From: Aplysia californica
Taxonomy: Eukaryota > Mollusca > Gastropoda > Aplysiida > Aplysiidae
Assembly (NCBI RefSeq): GCF_000002075.1
Contig: NW_004797404.1
Location: 397,388-461,387, forward strand
DNA: 64,000 bases
Reading direction: 5' to 3'
The notes under the pieces were generated by a model that saw only the letters and a list, made by a program, of their open reading frames with translations, had not been told where the DNA came from and ran no database searches. This document shows, piece by piece, positions 1 through 12,262 of this stretch. Position 1 is the stretch's first letter; every line of letters begins with the position of its first letter. Position numbers and translations under genes: made by a program.

Positions 1-20
1 AGAATGAGTGTGTTTGCGCT

Positions 21-178
21 GGGGGGGGGGGGGGGGTGAGTAGTACTCTCTGCTGTTTATTGTGGGTAGTGGTCATAAATACACTTTTGCAAGCAGGCGG
101 GTCCGCGGTCTGTAAGAGACGAGCGGCCGTCATTGATGGTCGAATATCTCTTTCCTTCCTCACCCGCGGCGCCACAAA

Positions 179-213
<35 letters not shown>

Positions 214-224
214 TTTCTCTCTCG

Positions 225-285
<61 letters not shown>

Positions 286-348
286 TATTTTATACCCATA
301 CTTTCGCCATCCCCACCCCCTCCCCCACTCACACACACACACACACAC
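21..348. repeat. Simple-repeat cluster: poly-G, (CA)n, (CT)n, (CA)n
   Basis: A poly-G run lies at about 21-36. A (CA)n tract covers about 180-212, a long (CT)n tract about 222-283, and a second short (CA)n tract about 329-348. The open frames across it are low-complexity Thr-His and Ser-Leu repeats and are not genes. Confidence 0.95.
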
Positions 349-1870
349 CACTGTAAATATTGTAATATACTGTGAAAGAGCGAGAATATGCGGTAGTGTC
401 AAGAAACAATATTATTATAATGAATAACATATGATGGAAGTTACTGAGATTAATTAATAGAAACTGACTTGATCGGCACAGAAAAAAAACACCACTAGGC
501 CAGAAAACAAACTGAAAGTGAGAGGCAATAAACTGCTGGTCCTGGCCTTCAGTACTTAACACGTACTTTCTACAACCCCACACAAAATATCGAAGTGCAC
601 TGGACCCGTTAAGTAATAACAATGATAGTACATAACAAGATGGGCCACTTCTCTCTTTGAGCCAATTAAAAAAGTGTCCTCAAAATTTGGTGGCGCCCTC
701 TTCACAAAAGCGCACTCTTTGCGAACAGAGTTACTCTACTTGAGTTTTTTAAAATCAAAGTGAAACTAGCATGTTTTGGGATAAATTTCGGAAAAACGCT
801 TTAAAAAATGGTTACGCTGACAAAAAATCTTTTCCGGAGGAAAGGGTGATGGTTTTCTTCGTTTAATTTGACTTTAGAATGAAAGGCGAGAGGTCATTAA
901 AATAAAAAAAAACCCTAAAACTCCGCACTGAACGTACCCGAACTGCTGATGAACAGCAGTCGATCTGCGCACGCAAGTAGGTGCTATTCCTATTCTTCTT
1001 CTGGAAAAACGAAAGAGAGCTTCAAAACAGACAGCAGCGCCATCTGAAGCAAAGAGCATACTTCCTGCGGACACTTTTTTGGCTGAGTGAACCATCTTGT
1101 TATGTACTATCATTGAGGTATCTAAGTATCGAGTACCTGGTATCGATACCTGCCCATCACTAGTAACTAGTAGTAACCAATCGGATAGTATACAAAGCTG
1201 GACAAAGTTAGCACACAACAGTTTCCGATCATTATAATATCATCAATTTTTTTTCTTCAACGCACTTCTCACTTCTCAGAACAGAACACTGTGTTGTAAC
1301 AAAGTGGGGAAATGTGTCAAATGCTAATTATAATATAGAACTTGGTGTCTAGCTGGGGTGACGGTGGAAAAAGGGAGGGGGTAGGCCTGGCCCAGACTCT
1401 GACAGCCGAGTGCCTATCGCTCCTCGTTAAAATTCTCCTTATTATATATCTTCACTAGACAATTCCTCCCTCCGCCGGCCAGACTCCTATGGGCCAGGTA
1501 AGTTATTAGAGGGGAGAAAACGATGAGTAAATGTCAGACAGTAACTATAGGTGGTTAGAAAGTCAATAAACAAAAAAGATTAGTGCCATGCTAACAATAA
1601 ATGTTCTGATAGTAATTAGAGAAAGGCTGAATGATAAATACATGTTTTGCTGATAAAATAATACATGTGTCTGTGCTGCTCAAGACAGTCTCAATCTTAA
1701 TTTTGTAAGCTACAAAGAGGCCAATTTGGCAATTTAGTTCTAAACTCCTTGCCTCTATTCCTTCTCAGGGCTGTCGATGGATTTGTCCATGGGACTGATG
1801 TCATCGCTAGGCCAAGCCGCCAAAGCCCGCCGTGTGTTTGTCTCGTACGTAGTAGCCTACGAAGTTCCGC
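349..1870. other. No recognisable gene or repeat
   Basis: AT-rich sequence with only short frames broken by stops. I see no domain motif, tRNA-like box, terminal repeat or splice-linked exon. A CT-rich patch with GGCC-containing words lies near 1380-1500. Confidence 0.5.
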
Positions 1871-2397
1871 CCCCCGGGGGCTCTCGTGGCCTAGAGGTTA
1901 AGGTGTTGGCCTCTCATTCAAAGGTCCCGGGTTCGAATCCGGGTAGCGACCAAAAATTTTTCTTCTCTAAAATTGTCCCCTTTCACCTCCTTTCCTGCTC
2001 TCTAGCAATGTTCTGTTGTCTGCTTTCATTTCCACTTTCTGCCCCCACCCCCTCACCTCCTTTGCCCCCTCCTCTGGGCTCCTGACTCTTTCTGCAGCCC
2101 TTCTACTGCTACTCCTTGGCCCCTCCTTACTGCTGTCTTTCTGCCACACCTCCGATCTTCTGGTAGGAAAGATCTACACCTAGCCTTCTCGGACAAGGGC
2201 GAAAAATCTCGGAGGGCCCGTGTGCAAGTTGCGCACGTTAAAGATCCCTTGGTGGTCTAAAATCGATAAGAGTAGGCTTCGGCCGCCACCCAGGCAAAAT
2301 TCAAAATTTCCTACCAACTGAAAATATTAGGTGTGTCCCGCGCGCTCATATGACCTATGCAGTTGCGAGCGCCGTAAAACACTTTACAAAACAAACA
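1871..2397 (+). mobile_element. tRNA-derived SINE, copy 1, with 12-bp target duplication
   Basis: The head is tRNA-like, with an A box TGGCCTAGAGG (1887-1897) and a B box GGTTCGAATCC (1930-1940). The loop carries CTC, so a tRNA-Glu-like origin is possible. A pyrimidine-rich body follows, then a conserved block near 2180-2290 and a 3' tail near 2340-2380 containing GCGCTCATATGACC and GCGAGCGCCGTAAAAC. The direct repeat ACGAAGTTCCGC flanks it at 1859-1870 and 2398-2409. The near-perfect duplication suggests a fairly young insertion. The same family occurs at 11050-11601 and, reversed, at 30005-30477. Confidence 0.93.
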
Positions 2398-2409
2398 ACG
2401 AAGTTCCGC

Positions 2410-3667
2410 GAAGTGACGGCTTAATGGGAGGGGAGACGATTTGAAGTTACGAGCCGGCGCGATAACAAACGTTAAGGAATGAGGCTCTGTCGCGACAAAT
2501 AAACAGCAGTGAATCCCACTTCTCTATTTGAGCGCCTTCAAATCGGCAAGGTGCTTTTTGAATGTTGATACATGTTTGTTTGGATTTACTTAAAACTGAA
2601 TGAAAATCATCAGCAGCAATTAATCTCCTGTCAACAGTCCAGCTGAAAAAAATCTGACCGGCACCGCCGGTCTTGCCCAGTTAACAAACCGCCACTGCAT
2701 TTTTGTATCTTGATCTCACACGTCAGTTCAAAATGTATAATATAAATAAAGCTTTGCTAGCTTTTTTTACAGAAATTATCTTGTGAGAGATGGCTGCAAG
2801 CATTCCCATTTGGTAAAGTGGAGAAAGATTTCTTGCCTTTACCAATTACCATTTACCCCAGTGCTCCTGAAATTAATTTGTAATTCAACATATTTCAATA
2901 AAATGGTGTGATGTCCTGATGTCACACTAGTCAAGTAAAAATAGGCCTAGATCTATCTACCATTTTAGCTTAAACTGTTTGACTGCAAATGATGATTATG
3001 TGAGTGAGGTCTTCAATAATTTCAACTTCTCAAGGTAATAATAATTTTTTTGAATAGTGCAATTGAAAATAAAATATAGCTAAATGGTTTGGTAATAGTT
3101 TCTATTTTTGTGTGACAGTATCATAATCACGCTTGTTCTTCTGATTTTTGAGTTTCCATACACCTTGACATTTTTTGTTTTGCTTTGAAAAGAAATGTAT
3201 TTTTACTTTCTTGAGACCATATTTCCCAAGCTTCTTTTCATTTGACAAAGTCTTCAGAGTTTTTAGATTTTCTTCTTCGTAGAATCAGAATCGATTATTT
3301 TTTGTATGTTTTGAGTTGAAACGTCAGTTAGGCTTTCTGTAATGACTGTTTTTGCATAATTTAAGTTGGAAAAATATCTTATACTATCTGACAAAAAAGG
3401 ATAAGTTGGTGGAATGTGTTCATTGTGCTTTTATCTATACTTATTATATAATGTGTGTGTGTATATATATATAAATATATATGAATTGCATGATGCAGAA
3501 GTTTTCCGTTTTCCCATGTACAGGGGTCTCCGGCAAACAGCACACCTCGGGTGACAAGAAAAGCATGCTCTTCTTTTTTCAATGTGCTTTAAATCAAATC
3601 TTAAAGGAGAGTAATCTAGAGTGAACCAGCTTGCATCTGATCTCCTGCGGTGGGTTGTGTAAGGTTT
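2410..3667. other. No recognisable gene
   Basis: AT-rich intergenic sequence with a short TA/TG microsatellite near 3450-3483. No coding frame with a recognisable domain is seen. Confidence 0.5.
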
Positions 3668-3669
3668 TA

Positions 3670-4466
3670 CAGTCCATGCCGGCTTTAAGCACGGTCGACG
3701 GGAGAAAGCTTAAGCGTGCTTAAATCCGAAGCGTGCTTAAGTGCGAAGTAGACATAATCCAGAGATTTTCATGTTCCCTTTGTTTGTAAGTAAGCTACAG
3801 CGGTCCCGCAAAAGTGTGCACTATTATTTAGACACCCTCCACGGTAGTTTTTGTTCGCTTGTTTGTTTTTGTTTTGTGGTCGAATGGGAAATGAAAACTT
3901 AATTTAGACGCCAGTCATGATACAGCACACTAGGCCTACACACTGCCTGTGCGTGCCACTGCCCGTGCGTGCCACTGCCCGCTGTGCCACTCATATCACC
4001 GCCTTCATCCCACCTCGCGCGTGATACGCAATCAGGATTAATGGACAGCGAAGGTCAAATGTGAAGTCGCAGCCAGCCTCCCTTTCTCGTCTCCCCGACT
4101 CTCTTTGTATTTTTTTGGTCGTGTGTAGCTTTGCCCTAAGCCTAGGCTAGATCCTATGTCCGCGCGCGCGGCTGTCTGCATCTGCCTTCCTCTCCGCCCG
4201 TGTGAGTGTGTGTGTGTGTCCATCACTTGCGTTCTTTGTGTTTCTCTTGACACACTCCACTGCTGCGGTGTAGACTGTGTTCGAACTCCGATGGGTCATC
4301 ATGAAAATATTGACTGTCTTGTAAATGAAGCGTGCTTGAAGCCGAAGTTACCGTGCTTAAAGGCGTGTAATTTATATAGCAAAAATTCGGTAAGAGCCGT
4401 TTAGCGTGCTTGTGTCCGAAACGTGCTTTAAGTTTAAGCCGGCGTGCTTATAGCCGGCACGGACTG
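3670..4466. mobile_element. Non-autonomous Tc1/mariner/pogo-like element (TA-flanked)
   Basis: The left end starts CAGTCCATGCCGGCTTTAAG. The reverse complement of the right end starts CAGTCCGTGCCGGCTATAAG. A TA lies immediately outside each end (3668-3669 and 4467-4468), the usual Tc1/mariner/pogo target. The ends carry several subterminal repeats of a GCGTGCTTAA-type word in both orientations. The interior has no transposase-like frame. Length is about 797 bp. Confidence 0.85.
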
Positions 4467-4468
4467 TA

Positions 4469-5472
4469 CTACGCCGAGCAATCACAAACAATGACAGTCA
4501 TAATTACGACACAGCTTTCTCCTCACACTACCCACCCACCATGCTTGGTGGACTGTGGCTTTCCTCATTGTGCAATTCCGTCTCAGGCTGTGTCCCTATA
4601 TTATGTCTTTTTCTTCCTGGCAAAACCACAACTTCAAGTAATAAAGGATGTTTGCTTCGCTTCTATAGGTTCCAAGCAAAATAGTCATTTTTAATGGCTG
4701 ATCTGTTTCTGGCACCTGTGCAGGAACGATAGTGCTAGTTAATATATATACAGTAGATGGAGTTGTCAATTTGAAATATAAGTACCTAAGGGAGATAATT
4801 ATTTTCAGTTCTGCGCTGCCAGTGTGCTTACTTCAAGATGGATCAATCTTTTATCTGGTGTGCTATCAGCTGGAGACCGCTGTATTATCTTCTTTACCTC
4901 CAGATTTTAGAATTTTGTTTGACTTTGACTAAGTTTTTCATCTGTTTTATTCTTCCTGTATGGTGATTGTTATGAATGTATTGTAGAAGTATAAGCCCCT
5001 GATCAATGCAATTTAAATCATTTTTTTTTTATAGGATGCATTGAGCCTGCCTGTAAATAATGGCTATTGGGCTCAGTGGGAAGTGCATCCTTACAGAAAG
5101 ATGATATAGTCAATAAAAAAGACTTCCCCAGTTGGGAAGGGAGCTGTCTTCTCTTGTGTGCAATAATGAAAAAAAATGTGACCGTCAAAGTCAAAGCAGA
5201 TATAATATGCTGGTTCCCATGAGTGAGCTGTGATGATATTGATTGTAAATTATTAATGCATTGGTATGAGCCTCTGTTTCTTCAAGAATGAGAGGAAAGT
5301 CTTCTGTTGATTAGGCCTACTCAGGAATATAATCTAAGAAGGAAAAAAGAATTGGTGGTTTAAAAAGTGATGGTATGATTCTTATTTTACTTGTTTATAT
5401 TGAGGTAGGCCTATTTGCTTCCTCCAAGTTGAATGTGTGCCTTAACTCTACAAAAACAATGAAATACAGTCT
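4469..5472. other. No recognisable gene
   Basis: AT-rich DNA with short frames only. No conserved motif was recognised on either strand. Confidence 0.5.
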
Positions 5473-6802
5473 CAGGGCTTGAATTAGGTGTTCAAGAGGG
5501 CAGGCAAAAATTGCCTAGGTGTGGCCTAAAAATCAGAGGGCATCGAGGCAATTTGCTAGGGCACCAAGGCAAAATTCACAGGGGATCATTTTGATGATTA
5601 AAGTTGGTAATACTGGGTCATGCATCACAGCGTTTATAACAATACAATGTATTTTTACTCTCTACAAAAGTATAAAGTTATTGGAACATTATAAAATTTG
5701 TAAAATTATGAATGAAAAATAAGTAGAATCTAAATCACAGTAAAAACACATCAAAACAAAAGCACTAAAAGTCACAGTTTTAAATCAGACGATCACGATT
5801 GCATCTGACATAAATGCCTTTATGACTACCCCTCATTGATTGGATTAAAATGCATAATGTGTATGACTGTTGGAAATAGGGCACAATAGAAAACAGTGAA
5901 TGATTTGACCAATTAGGTACGACATTGATCATTAATGAGATTCAAACAGTGGTTTTCAGGCGGTGTAGTGATAAAATGAAAACAAATTTTGAACTTGCAT
6001 GTAAGAAAATGAGGAGTGAAAACAACTTATGAACTTGTATGGAAAAAAAAGAATGATAACTAAAAACTGTTGTTATTATGACTATGATAAGTGAAAACAA
6101 GGTTTGAAAATATGTCTTAAAGTATGTTGTATAAAAAAGACCTAAACAATCAGCATGTCATATTGCATATATTATATGACTTAATGACTGGATCAGAATA
6201 TTGAAAATATGTTTGGCACACACAATATAGAAATAGACTGGCTTACTGAGGTTTGGTTATCATTTGTGTGAGTGTGTTTGCACTAGCCTTGACAAAATTG
6301 ACACAATTGTCAAGCTGAGCAGTGTCTGACTGAAGTTTTGATGAGATTTCAGACAACTCCTAAAGGATGTCTTCATACCCCCCCCCCCCCCCCCTTCCTC
6401 ACGTGTATCTTTAAAAAAAAAAATAATAATTTCCCACTATTCCGGCGTCCCATACTTCGCGGCGTTCAGACTTTGAATAAACTTTGGTGACCCCAACAAC
6501 CAGTGCTCACACGATGCCGTATTTTGTGATGTAGGTTCAATGACCGGTCACGATGGCGAACCCGACAAGACGCTTGTAGCCTACATTGTATAACTTTCTT
6601 TTCTTTTTTTTCCACAAGTGACAGCACAGGCTGACAGGACAAATTATATTGATTTATTTTCATGGCGTCACATTTTAAAAAATTAAAAACAAGGGCACGG
6701 CAAAAATTGCTGCGGTTGACCCTGTGATTTTAAGGGCATTGCGGCAAATTGCAAAGGCACCAAGGCAAATTGCCGCGGTGCCGCGGTCTATTTCAAGCCC
6801 TG
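5473..6802 (-). mobile_element. hAT-like non-autonomous element with shared-core segment
   Basis: The left end begins CAGGGCTTGAATTAGG and the right end reads back as CAGGGCTTGAAATAGACC. Both ends are followed by short subterminal words built on GGCAAAAATTGCC and GGGCACCAAGGCAAATT. A reverse-orientation copy of the core found in other elements lies just inside the right end (about 6440-6675). A clean target duplication is not visible (CAGTCT left, CACTCA right), so the insertion may be old. Strand is given by the core. Confidence 0.75.
6440..6675 (-). repeat. Core segment of hAT-like family, partial, reverse
   Basis: Shares the words GACCGGTCACGATGGCGAAC and CCCGACAAGACGCTTGTA with the reverse complement of the cores at 17205, 18694 and 26470, and with the reverse copy at 8045-8575. 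Only the outer part of the core is present. Confidence 0.8.
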
Positions 6803-7679
6803 CACTCAAGCACACACACAGCGAAATCGCTGCAACGCTGAAATCTTTTTGCTATAAGTTATACAATGTATACAAATTTCACTGGGTACTAATTTCAGGA
6901 ATTATGTAATTATGCATGTATACATAATATAATAGTAATTATGCATATATATATGTATGTTTGTATATAATGTATGAAAGGCACAAAGGGGAAAAAACCA
7001 ACGATGTCAGGTTTTGGCAATTCTTATAGCATATTTCCCCAAAACAGTGGCTCAATGTGCTTTACACATTGGGATACCCATCAATACCTTTCGTACTACT
7101 TCCTTTCTTCTCATGCAATAGGCTAAGTAATATTTATGCACACACTCACACACTCACACACTTGCACAGACTATTTTCATTCAGACGTCGGCACAGAAGA
7201 GCTATAATAAAAATAGCACTAAAAAAAGCTTATGAAGGATAGGCCTGTAGGAACACAAAATGCTTGAAATGTCTTTTGAAGCTATCAAGTGTTCTTGTTT
7301 ATCTTAGTTCCATGGGTAATCTGTTCCAGACTTTTAACTCTTTTTTTTTTACTGCATGTTACCATGATCTCCCCTCTGTTTGCATTGACTTGAAGTATGG
7401 TGTACCATTTGTGTTGAAAATAAGGAATTTTCACCTTCTTCTTCTTATAAATGGGTGTTTCTGTGAGAGCAAAAAATAGAAAAATTATACATGCATGTAT
7501 AGCAAACTGACATCGCTGGTTTTCCCTTGTCAGCTGTTGGCTATGTCTCCATCTTCCTGGAAGTCAATGAATTAGTTTCTTTCCTCATTTGTGAATACAA
7601 ACAAAATAAAAATTTGAATGATTCAGACAAGAAAATTGCCCCTCATTTTGCAATATTAACCATATTTTAATATGTTTTA
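6803..7679. other. No recognisable gene
   Basis: AT-rich, with short TA-rich and CA-rich stretches (6930-6980, 7138-7165). No supported coding frame. Confidence 0.5.
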
Positions 7680-7886
7680 TTATAATTCATTTTTGGATGA
7701 CGACTCTGAGTCATCAGACTCTTGTGTGGCACTTGGTCCTCCAGCATGGGGCAATTTGGAGACAAACTGTCGGACCAGCACACCGCTAGGACCTTTCAGG
7801 TCAGCATATTTGGCAGCTTTGATGGTCAGCAGGCTCTTATAGCGGGGTTTCAGGGGCCGGCGTCTACCTATGCGCTTCTTTTCCAA
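7680..7886 (-). pseudogene. Unassigned 68-codon coding-like block, possible transposase C-terminus
   Basis: The reverse strand reads an uninterrupted 68-codon frame ending in TAA, with unusually protein-like composition: a basic start (EKKRIGRRRPLKPRYKSLL), then KAAKYADLKGPSGVLVRQ, then an acidic serine-rich tail (ESDDSESSSKNEL). There is no ATG; the frame begins after an in-frame stop, and an AG upstream could be a splice acceptor. Basic Tyr-Lys blocks followed by 'KYxDL' resemble the C-termini of some DDE transposase-derived proteins as I recall them. The family is not identified. A host 3' exon is the alternative. Confidence 0.35.
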
Positions 7887-8044
7887 CTCTCACAGAGACT
7901 GGCAGCGCTGGTTTTTCCATATATATATATCATGTGTGACATAGATTATGATAGATGGACTAAAATAGACCCAGTCAGGCGTCATGCTGCGACAATAACT
8001 GAGAAAATGAAAAAAACCTGACTTCGCTGATTTTTCCCTTGCCA

Positions 8045-8575
8045 CCAATCCAATGAAACGCGAACACTTAGGCCGTTTTCACACAAGGCCTGAACCCACG
8101 CACACTTTACTTAGCAGAGAGCTGTAGTAGTTATCAAAATTCTAAACATTAAACATATTTAATTTGCTTCCAGTTTCAGGGGTTTGTTTTGTCCATTGGT
8201 GTTGCGTCCAGCCCTCCCCCTATCACCGAGTGCGTCTTTTTTTTAAAATCAATACCCCCCCCCCCAATTCCTGAGTCCTGTACTTCGCAGCGCTCAGAAC
8301 GCGCGCATGTTCATTGACCGGCCACAATTGCGAACCCGACAAGACGCTTGTATAACTTTCTTTTCTTCATGTTGCCCCTATAAGAGACGACACAGTGACA
8401 GAATATTGATTTACTTTCAGGGCGACACCACGTTTGTAATGCCGAACCTGCAGGTTACAATTTGTTGCGTTATCAGACAATTTGAATTACTGACAAATTT
8501 CTTGGTGGTAACGAAAGCGAAAGTAAAGGCTTACGTGACGCTCAGTTATGAAATTTAGTGGGTATCATGCTGGAC
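8045..8575 (-). repeat. Core segment of hAT-like family, reverse copy
   Basis: Reverse-complement match to the cores at 17205-17900 and 26470-27170. It runs from CAATGAAACGCGAACACTT, through GTACTTCGCAGCGCTCAGAA and GCGAACCCGACAAGACGC, to GGTAACGAAAGCGAAAGTAA. The terminal inverted repeats are not obvious, so it may be truncated. Confidence 0.8.
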
Positions 8576-8708
8576 TATAGAGCGGTTGACCCTAGTGCGC
8601 CTTTTCGAAAAAGCGCGAACTTTGCGAACAGAGTTAGAATCTACCCTACTTGTGTGAAAAACAATAATAGTGACACTCTTTTTGGCTGAGTGAACTATCT
8701 CTTGAACC

Positions 8709-8842
8709 TTCCAGTTACCGTGTACGTAGACCCTAAGACTACGTGCCCGGTTACCGTGTACATAGACCCTGAGGCTACGCGCCCGGTTGCCGTGTACGTA
8801 GAACCTGAGGCTACGGGCCCGGTTACCGTGTACGTAGACATT
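8709..8842. repeat. 36-bp minisatellite, about 3.7 units
   Basis: Successive units start with CGGTTACCGTGTACGTAGAC (with variants) and recur every 36 bp. Because 36 is a multiple of three, the array is open in a frame on each strand. The + frame reads a 12-residue repeat of the type PVTVYVDPEATR. There is no neighbouring exon or domain, so I treat it as a satellite and not a gene. Confidence 0.85.
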
Positions 8843-9245
8843 CCGTTTGGCGAAATAATGAAAGTTTCAAAGAGATCTTCGTACATTCATAGCCTTCTGA
8901 TTCAATCAAGTAATCTCACTGATTCTGATGTTGTTTGACTGGGATTAGCTGTAGAGGTCTAAATCAAAAGCCTTAGGCCTATATTATATTGTGTTCCGAA
9001 GGCCTATAACTATAATAATCTTGAATACATGTAGGCCTACTACACAAGTCCTGTGAGCAAAACATTTTCGTTTGGAGAATTACCCAGTGCCTGTAGAAAA
9101 CAAAAATCAGCTTCTGTAGGGAACCTCTTCATTGTGTTGTGTTATGAAAAGATTACAATGGTGCAAAAACAATATTTTACGATTATGTGCACCTTATTGT
9201 TATTTGACTGTATCCAGATTATGTCTCTAGCGTCTATATGAAGTG

Positions 9246-9297
9246 ACTATTTCTCCGAACGTTCGGAGAAATAGTGCCGATCTTTATTTCTCCGAAC
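9246..9297. repeat. Palindromic module with GTTCGGAGAA arms
   Basis: A perfect 30-bp palindrome (9246-9275, centre GAACGTTC) is followed by a third arm, TATTTCTCCGAAC, at about 9285-9297. The same words recur at 12263-12317 in an alternating arrangement. Confidence 0.9.
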
Positions 9298-9357
9298 GGT
9301 TTCCGGCTTCCGGTTTCGTGATTTTTTGCCTCTATATTGCGAGAGTTCGGCGCCAAC

Positions 9358-9381
9358 CACAGAATTCTACACTATTCTGTG
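9358..9381. mobile_element. Mini palindromic element, copy 1 (shortened to 24 bp)
   Basis: The sequence CACAGAATTCTACACT is joined to ATTCTGTG, which is the 33-bp palindrome of 15724-15756 with nine internal bases missing. It is flanked by a perfect 8-bp direct repeat GCGCCAAC at 9350-9357 and 9382-9389. Confidence 0.85.
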
Positions 9382-9861
9382 GCGCCAACTTTCATTCTGC
9401 CTCTGGTCTGGGAAGGAACACCGCATGCATGGCATGGCAAGCCCGCCTACAGACAACCTTCAGTAACATCCACCACACACTCACCACCATCATGCACATG
9501 ATGTACACACACAAACTTACACTTACACACACTAACTAAACATGATCAGTGGGCAACCTTTGAACGTATGACGAGCTGAGCTGTGGATGGAGAGACAGTG
9601 TGAGTGAAAGAGCAGGTGAAAGGAAGAATGTACGAGTGTATCCACAGGCGACAGCAACAACTAGGCTAGGCCTACAAGACGACGACACCGACCCCCCTGG
9701 CCTGGTCCACAACTCACGAACGAAAGGAATGCAGCTAAGGCAGTGTTTTGCCTCTATATATTATTGTCCATGATTCGCAGGGTGCAAGGGAATGAGTGAG
9801 ATTTTCTTTGTGTGTGCCTGGAGGGAGGGGGTGGGGTGTGAAAGTCATGCGGACGGAAATG

Positions 9862-11000
9862 AGCCGCGGGAGAGAACACGGGAATTGAATGAAGTGAAGT
9901 GAAACTGAGAGAGGAACGACTCATGAGCCCTGGAGTGAATGGATCCTGTGTTTCTATACTTTGAACTGTTACTGAATAAAGGCTGAAATAATGCCCGAAA
10001 AACAAACACACGCACGCTCCTCACTCTCCACTTACACACTTACTACCACACACTCACACATGCACACACACACACACACACACAGGAGCAAATTTTTAGG
10101 TCTATAGGCCTACCTATTTCAATTTTCAAGAGCTAGTCTGGCTAGTCTAGAGATTTTTAGATGAATGTAAAAACGTGAAAAAGAAAGGTTTCACTTTCAC
10201 ACAACAGAATGAAATAAAAAAACAGCCCATAAACAAACACAAAAATTAACAAGTAAGGGCGTGAGTCTACCAGTCCTAAGAAGATTGGCTGTTTTAACCC
10301 TAAATGTGCGCAATTTTAAAACAAAGTAGGCCTACAGGATATTACATGTAAATATGGAATCGCGCACATTAAGTCATTAAGGGGCCTGCCAGCCAGTGTC
10401 AGTAGTACATGTGATCGGTTTAGGTGGAACGTACGCTCTAACTCTAACATAACACATTTAAATCTATATATTATATTTTCAAGTGTAACATGAGCCGCGG
10501 GAGAGAACGCGGGAATTGAATGAATGAGTGAAACACACACACGCTCCTCACTCTCCACTTACACACTTACTACATGTAGGCCTACCTCACACAGACACAC
10601 TCACACACGCACATGCATACACACACACACACAAGAGCAAATTTTTAGGTCTATCTATTTCAATTTTCAAGAGCTAGTCTAGAGATTTTTAGATGAGTGT
10701 AAAAAGGTGAAAATAAAGGTTTCACAACCGAATGACATCAAAATTAGAACAGCCCATAAACAACCACAAAAATTAACAAATAAGGGCGTGAGTCCACCTG
10801 TCCGAAGAAGATTGGCTGTTTTAACCCTAAATGTGCGTAATTTTAAAACAGAGTACATGTGCAGGGTATTACATATATATGTAAATTATGGAATCACACA
10901 CATTAAGGGACCTGCCACTGTCAGTACATGTAATCGGTTTTGGTGGAACGTACGCTCTAACATAACACATTTAAATCTATATATTATATATATCATATAT
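9862..11000. repeat. Tandem duplication, units of about 500-630 bp
   Basis: Unit 1 (about 9862-10489) and unit 2 (about 10490-11000) share, in order, GAGCCGCGGGAGAGAAC, CGCTCCTCACTCTCCACTTA, a (CA)n tract, GAGCAAATTTTTAGGTCTA, GATTGGCTGTTTTAACCC and AACATAACACATTTAAATC. The units differ by indels and point changes, so this is an old tandem duplication and not an assembly echo. No gene is seen in either unit. Confidence 0.88.
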
Positions 11001-11049
11001 ATATATAATGTATATATCTAATGAAGGTAGGAACATCAAATTAAATGAC

Positions 11050-11601
11050 AGGGGGGCTCTCGTGGCCTAGAGGTTAAGGTGTTGGCCTCTCATTCAAAGG
11101 TCCCGGGTTCGATTCCGGGTAGCGACCAAAACATTTTCTTCTCTAAAATTGTCTCCTTTCACATCCTTTCCTGATCTCTAACAATGTTCTGTTGTCTGCT
11201 TTCATTTCCATTTTCTGCCCCCACCCCCTCACCTCCTTTAACTAATATTGCCCCCTCCTCTGGGCTCCTGACTCTTTCTGCAGCCTTTCTACTGTTACTC
11301 CTTGGCTCCTCCTAACTGCTGTCTTTCTGCCACATCCCTGATCTTCTGGTAGGAAAGATCTACACCTAGCCTTCTCGGACAAGGGCGAAAAATCTCGGAG
11401 GGCCCGTGTGCAAGTTGCGCACGTTAAAAAGATCCCTTGGTGGTCTAAAATCGATAAGAGTAGGCTTCGGCCGCCTGCACCCGGCAAAATTAAAAATTTC
11501 CTACTGCTACCATCGAAAAAGTATTAGGTGTGTCCCGCGCGCTCATATGACCTTATGCAGTTGCGAGCGCCGTAAAACCCTATACTAAACAAACAAACAA
11601 A
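11050..11601 (+). mobile_element. tRNA-derived SINE, copy 2, with 13-bp target duplication
   Basis: The A box TGGCCTAGAGG is at 11063-11073 and the B box GGTTCGATTCC at 11106-11116. The body and tail are nearly identical to the copy at 1871-2397 and end in an (AAAC)n tail. The direct repeat CAAATTAAATGAC flanks it at 11037-11049 and 11602-11614. Confidence 0.95.
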
Positions 11602-12262
11602 CAAATTAAATGACGTTACACTATACAACAACCCCCCCCCCCCCTTTTTCCCCGACAAAAAAATTGAGAGAAAAACAACACATCAGAACAATAACAAGAA
11701 AGAAAAAAATACACACTAACAAAATAAAACACCACAAAGAGGGGAAAATAAAAGTAACTGTAACTGACGTATTCAATAAATCAACGTGGTGACAACAAGT
11801 GAGAAAGAGACGAAGTGAAGCTAGGTGAACTTTCTTTTCAAAAGTAAAGAGGTTCGGTTTCTTTCTTTTTTTTTCTTTCTTTTTAATTTGACTTTTATTC
11901 CCCGATTTGGGGACCAAAAAATGCCAAAAAATCGAGCCACGATTGATTGGTCGCGGCCGCGACAAACGCAGATATTCTATGCTAGTTCTATGTGTCGTTA
12001 TCAATAACCCTCCGTTAGATCTAGACAGCACACAAGTGAACACAACACATTATTACGTTTAAGAGCAGCACCCTTCATAGGCAACACGTATAATCTGTAG
12101 CGAAAAACTGTTTGGAACTAGCATTTCTTTTATATATATAAATATTTACTGCGGACATTTTTTGGACCGATTGAACCATATTATTGTATTCGAACAATCT
12201 TTGGTAGGCCTATACTATAATTATAATATCCGAAATTTGCGGAAAGGATATGATTTCAGAGT

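Noticed and set aside
1877-1951. Functional tRNA gene
   Set aside because: The A and B boxes are good but the anticodon stem pairs poorly, and the segment is the head of a repeated SINE with target duplications.
11621-12043. 140-codon reverse-strand frame
   Set aside because: Low-complexity, Lys/Phe-rich from poly-A/T stretches; no homology recognised.
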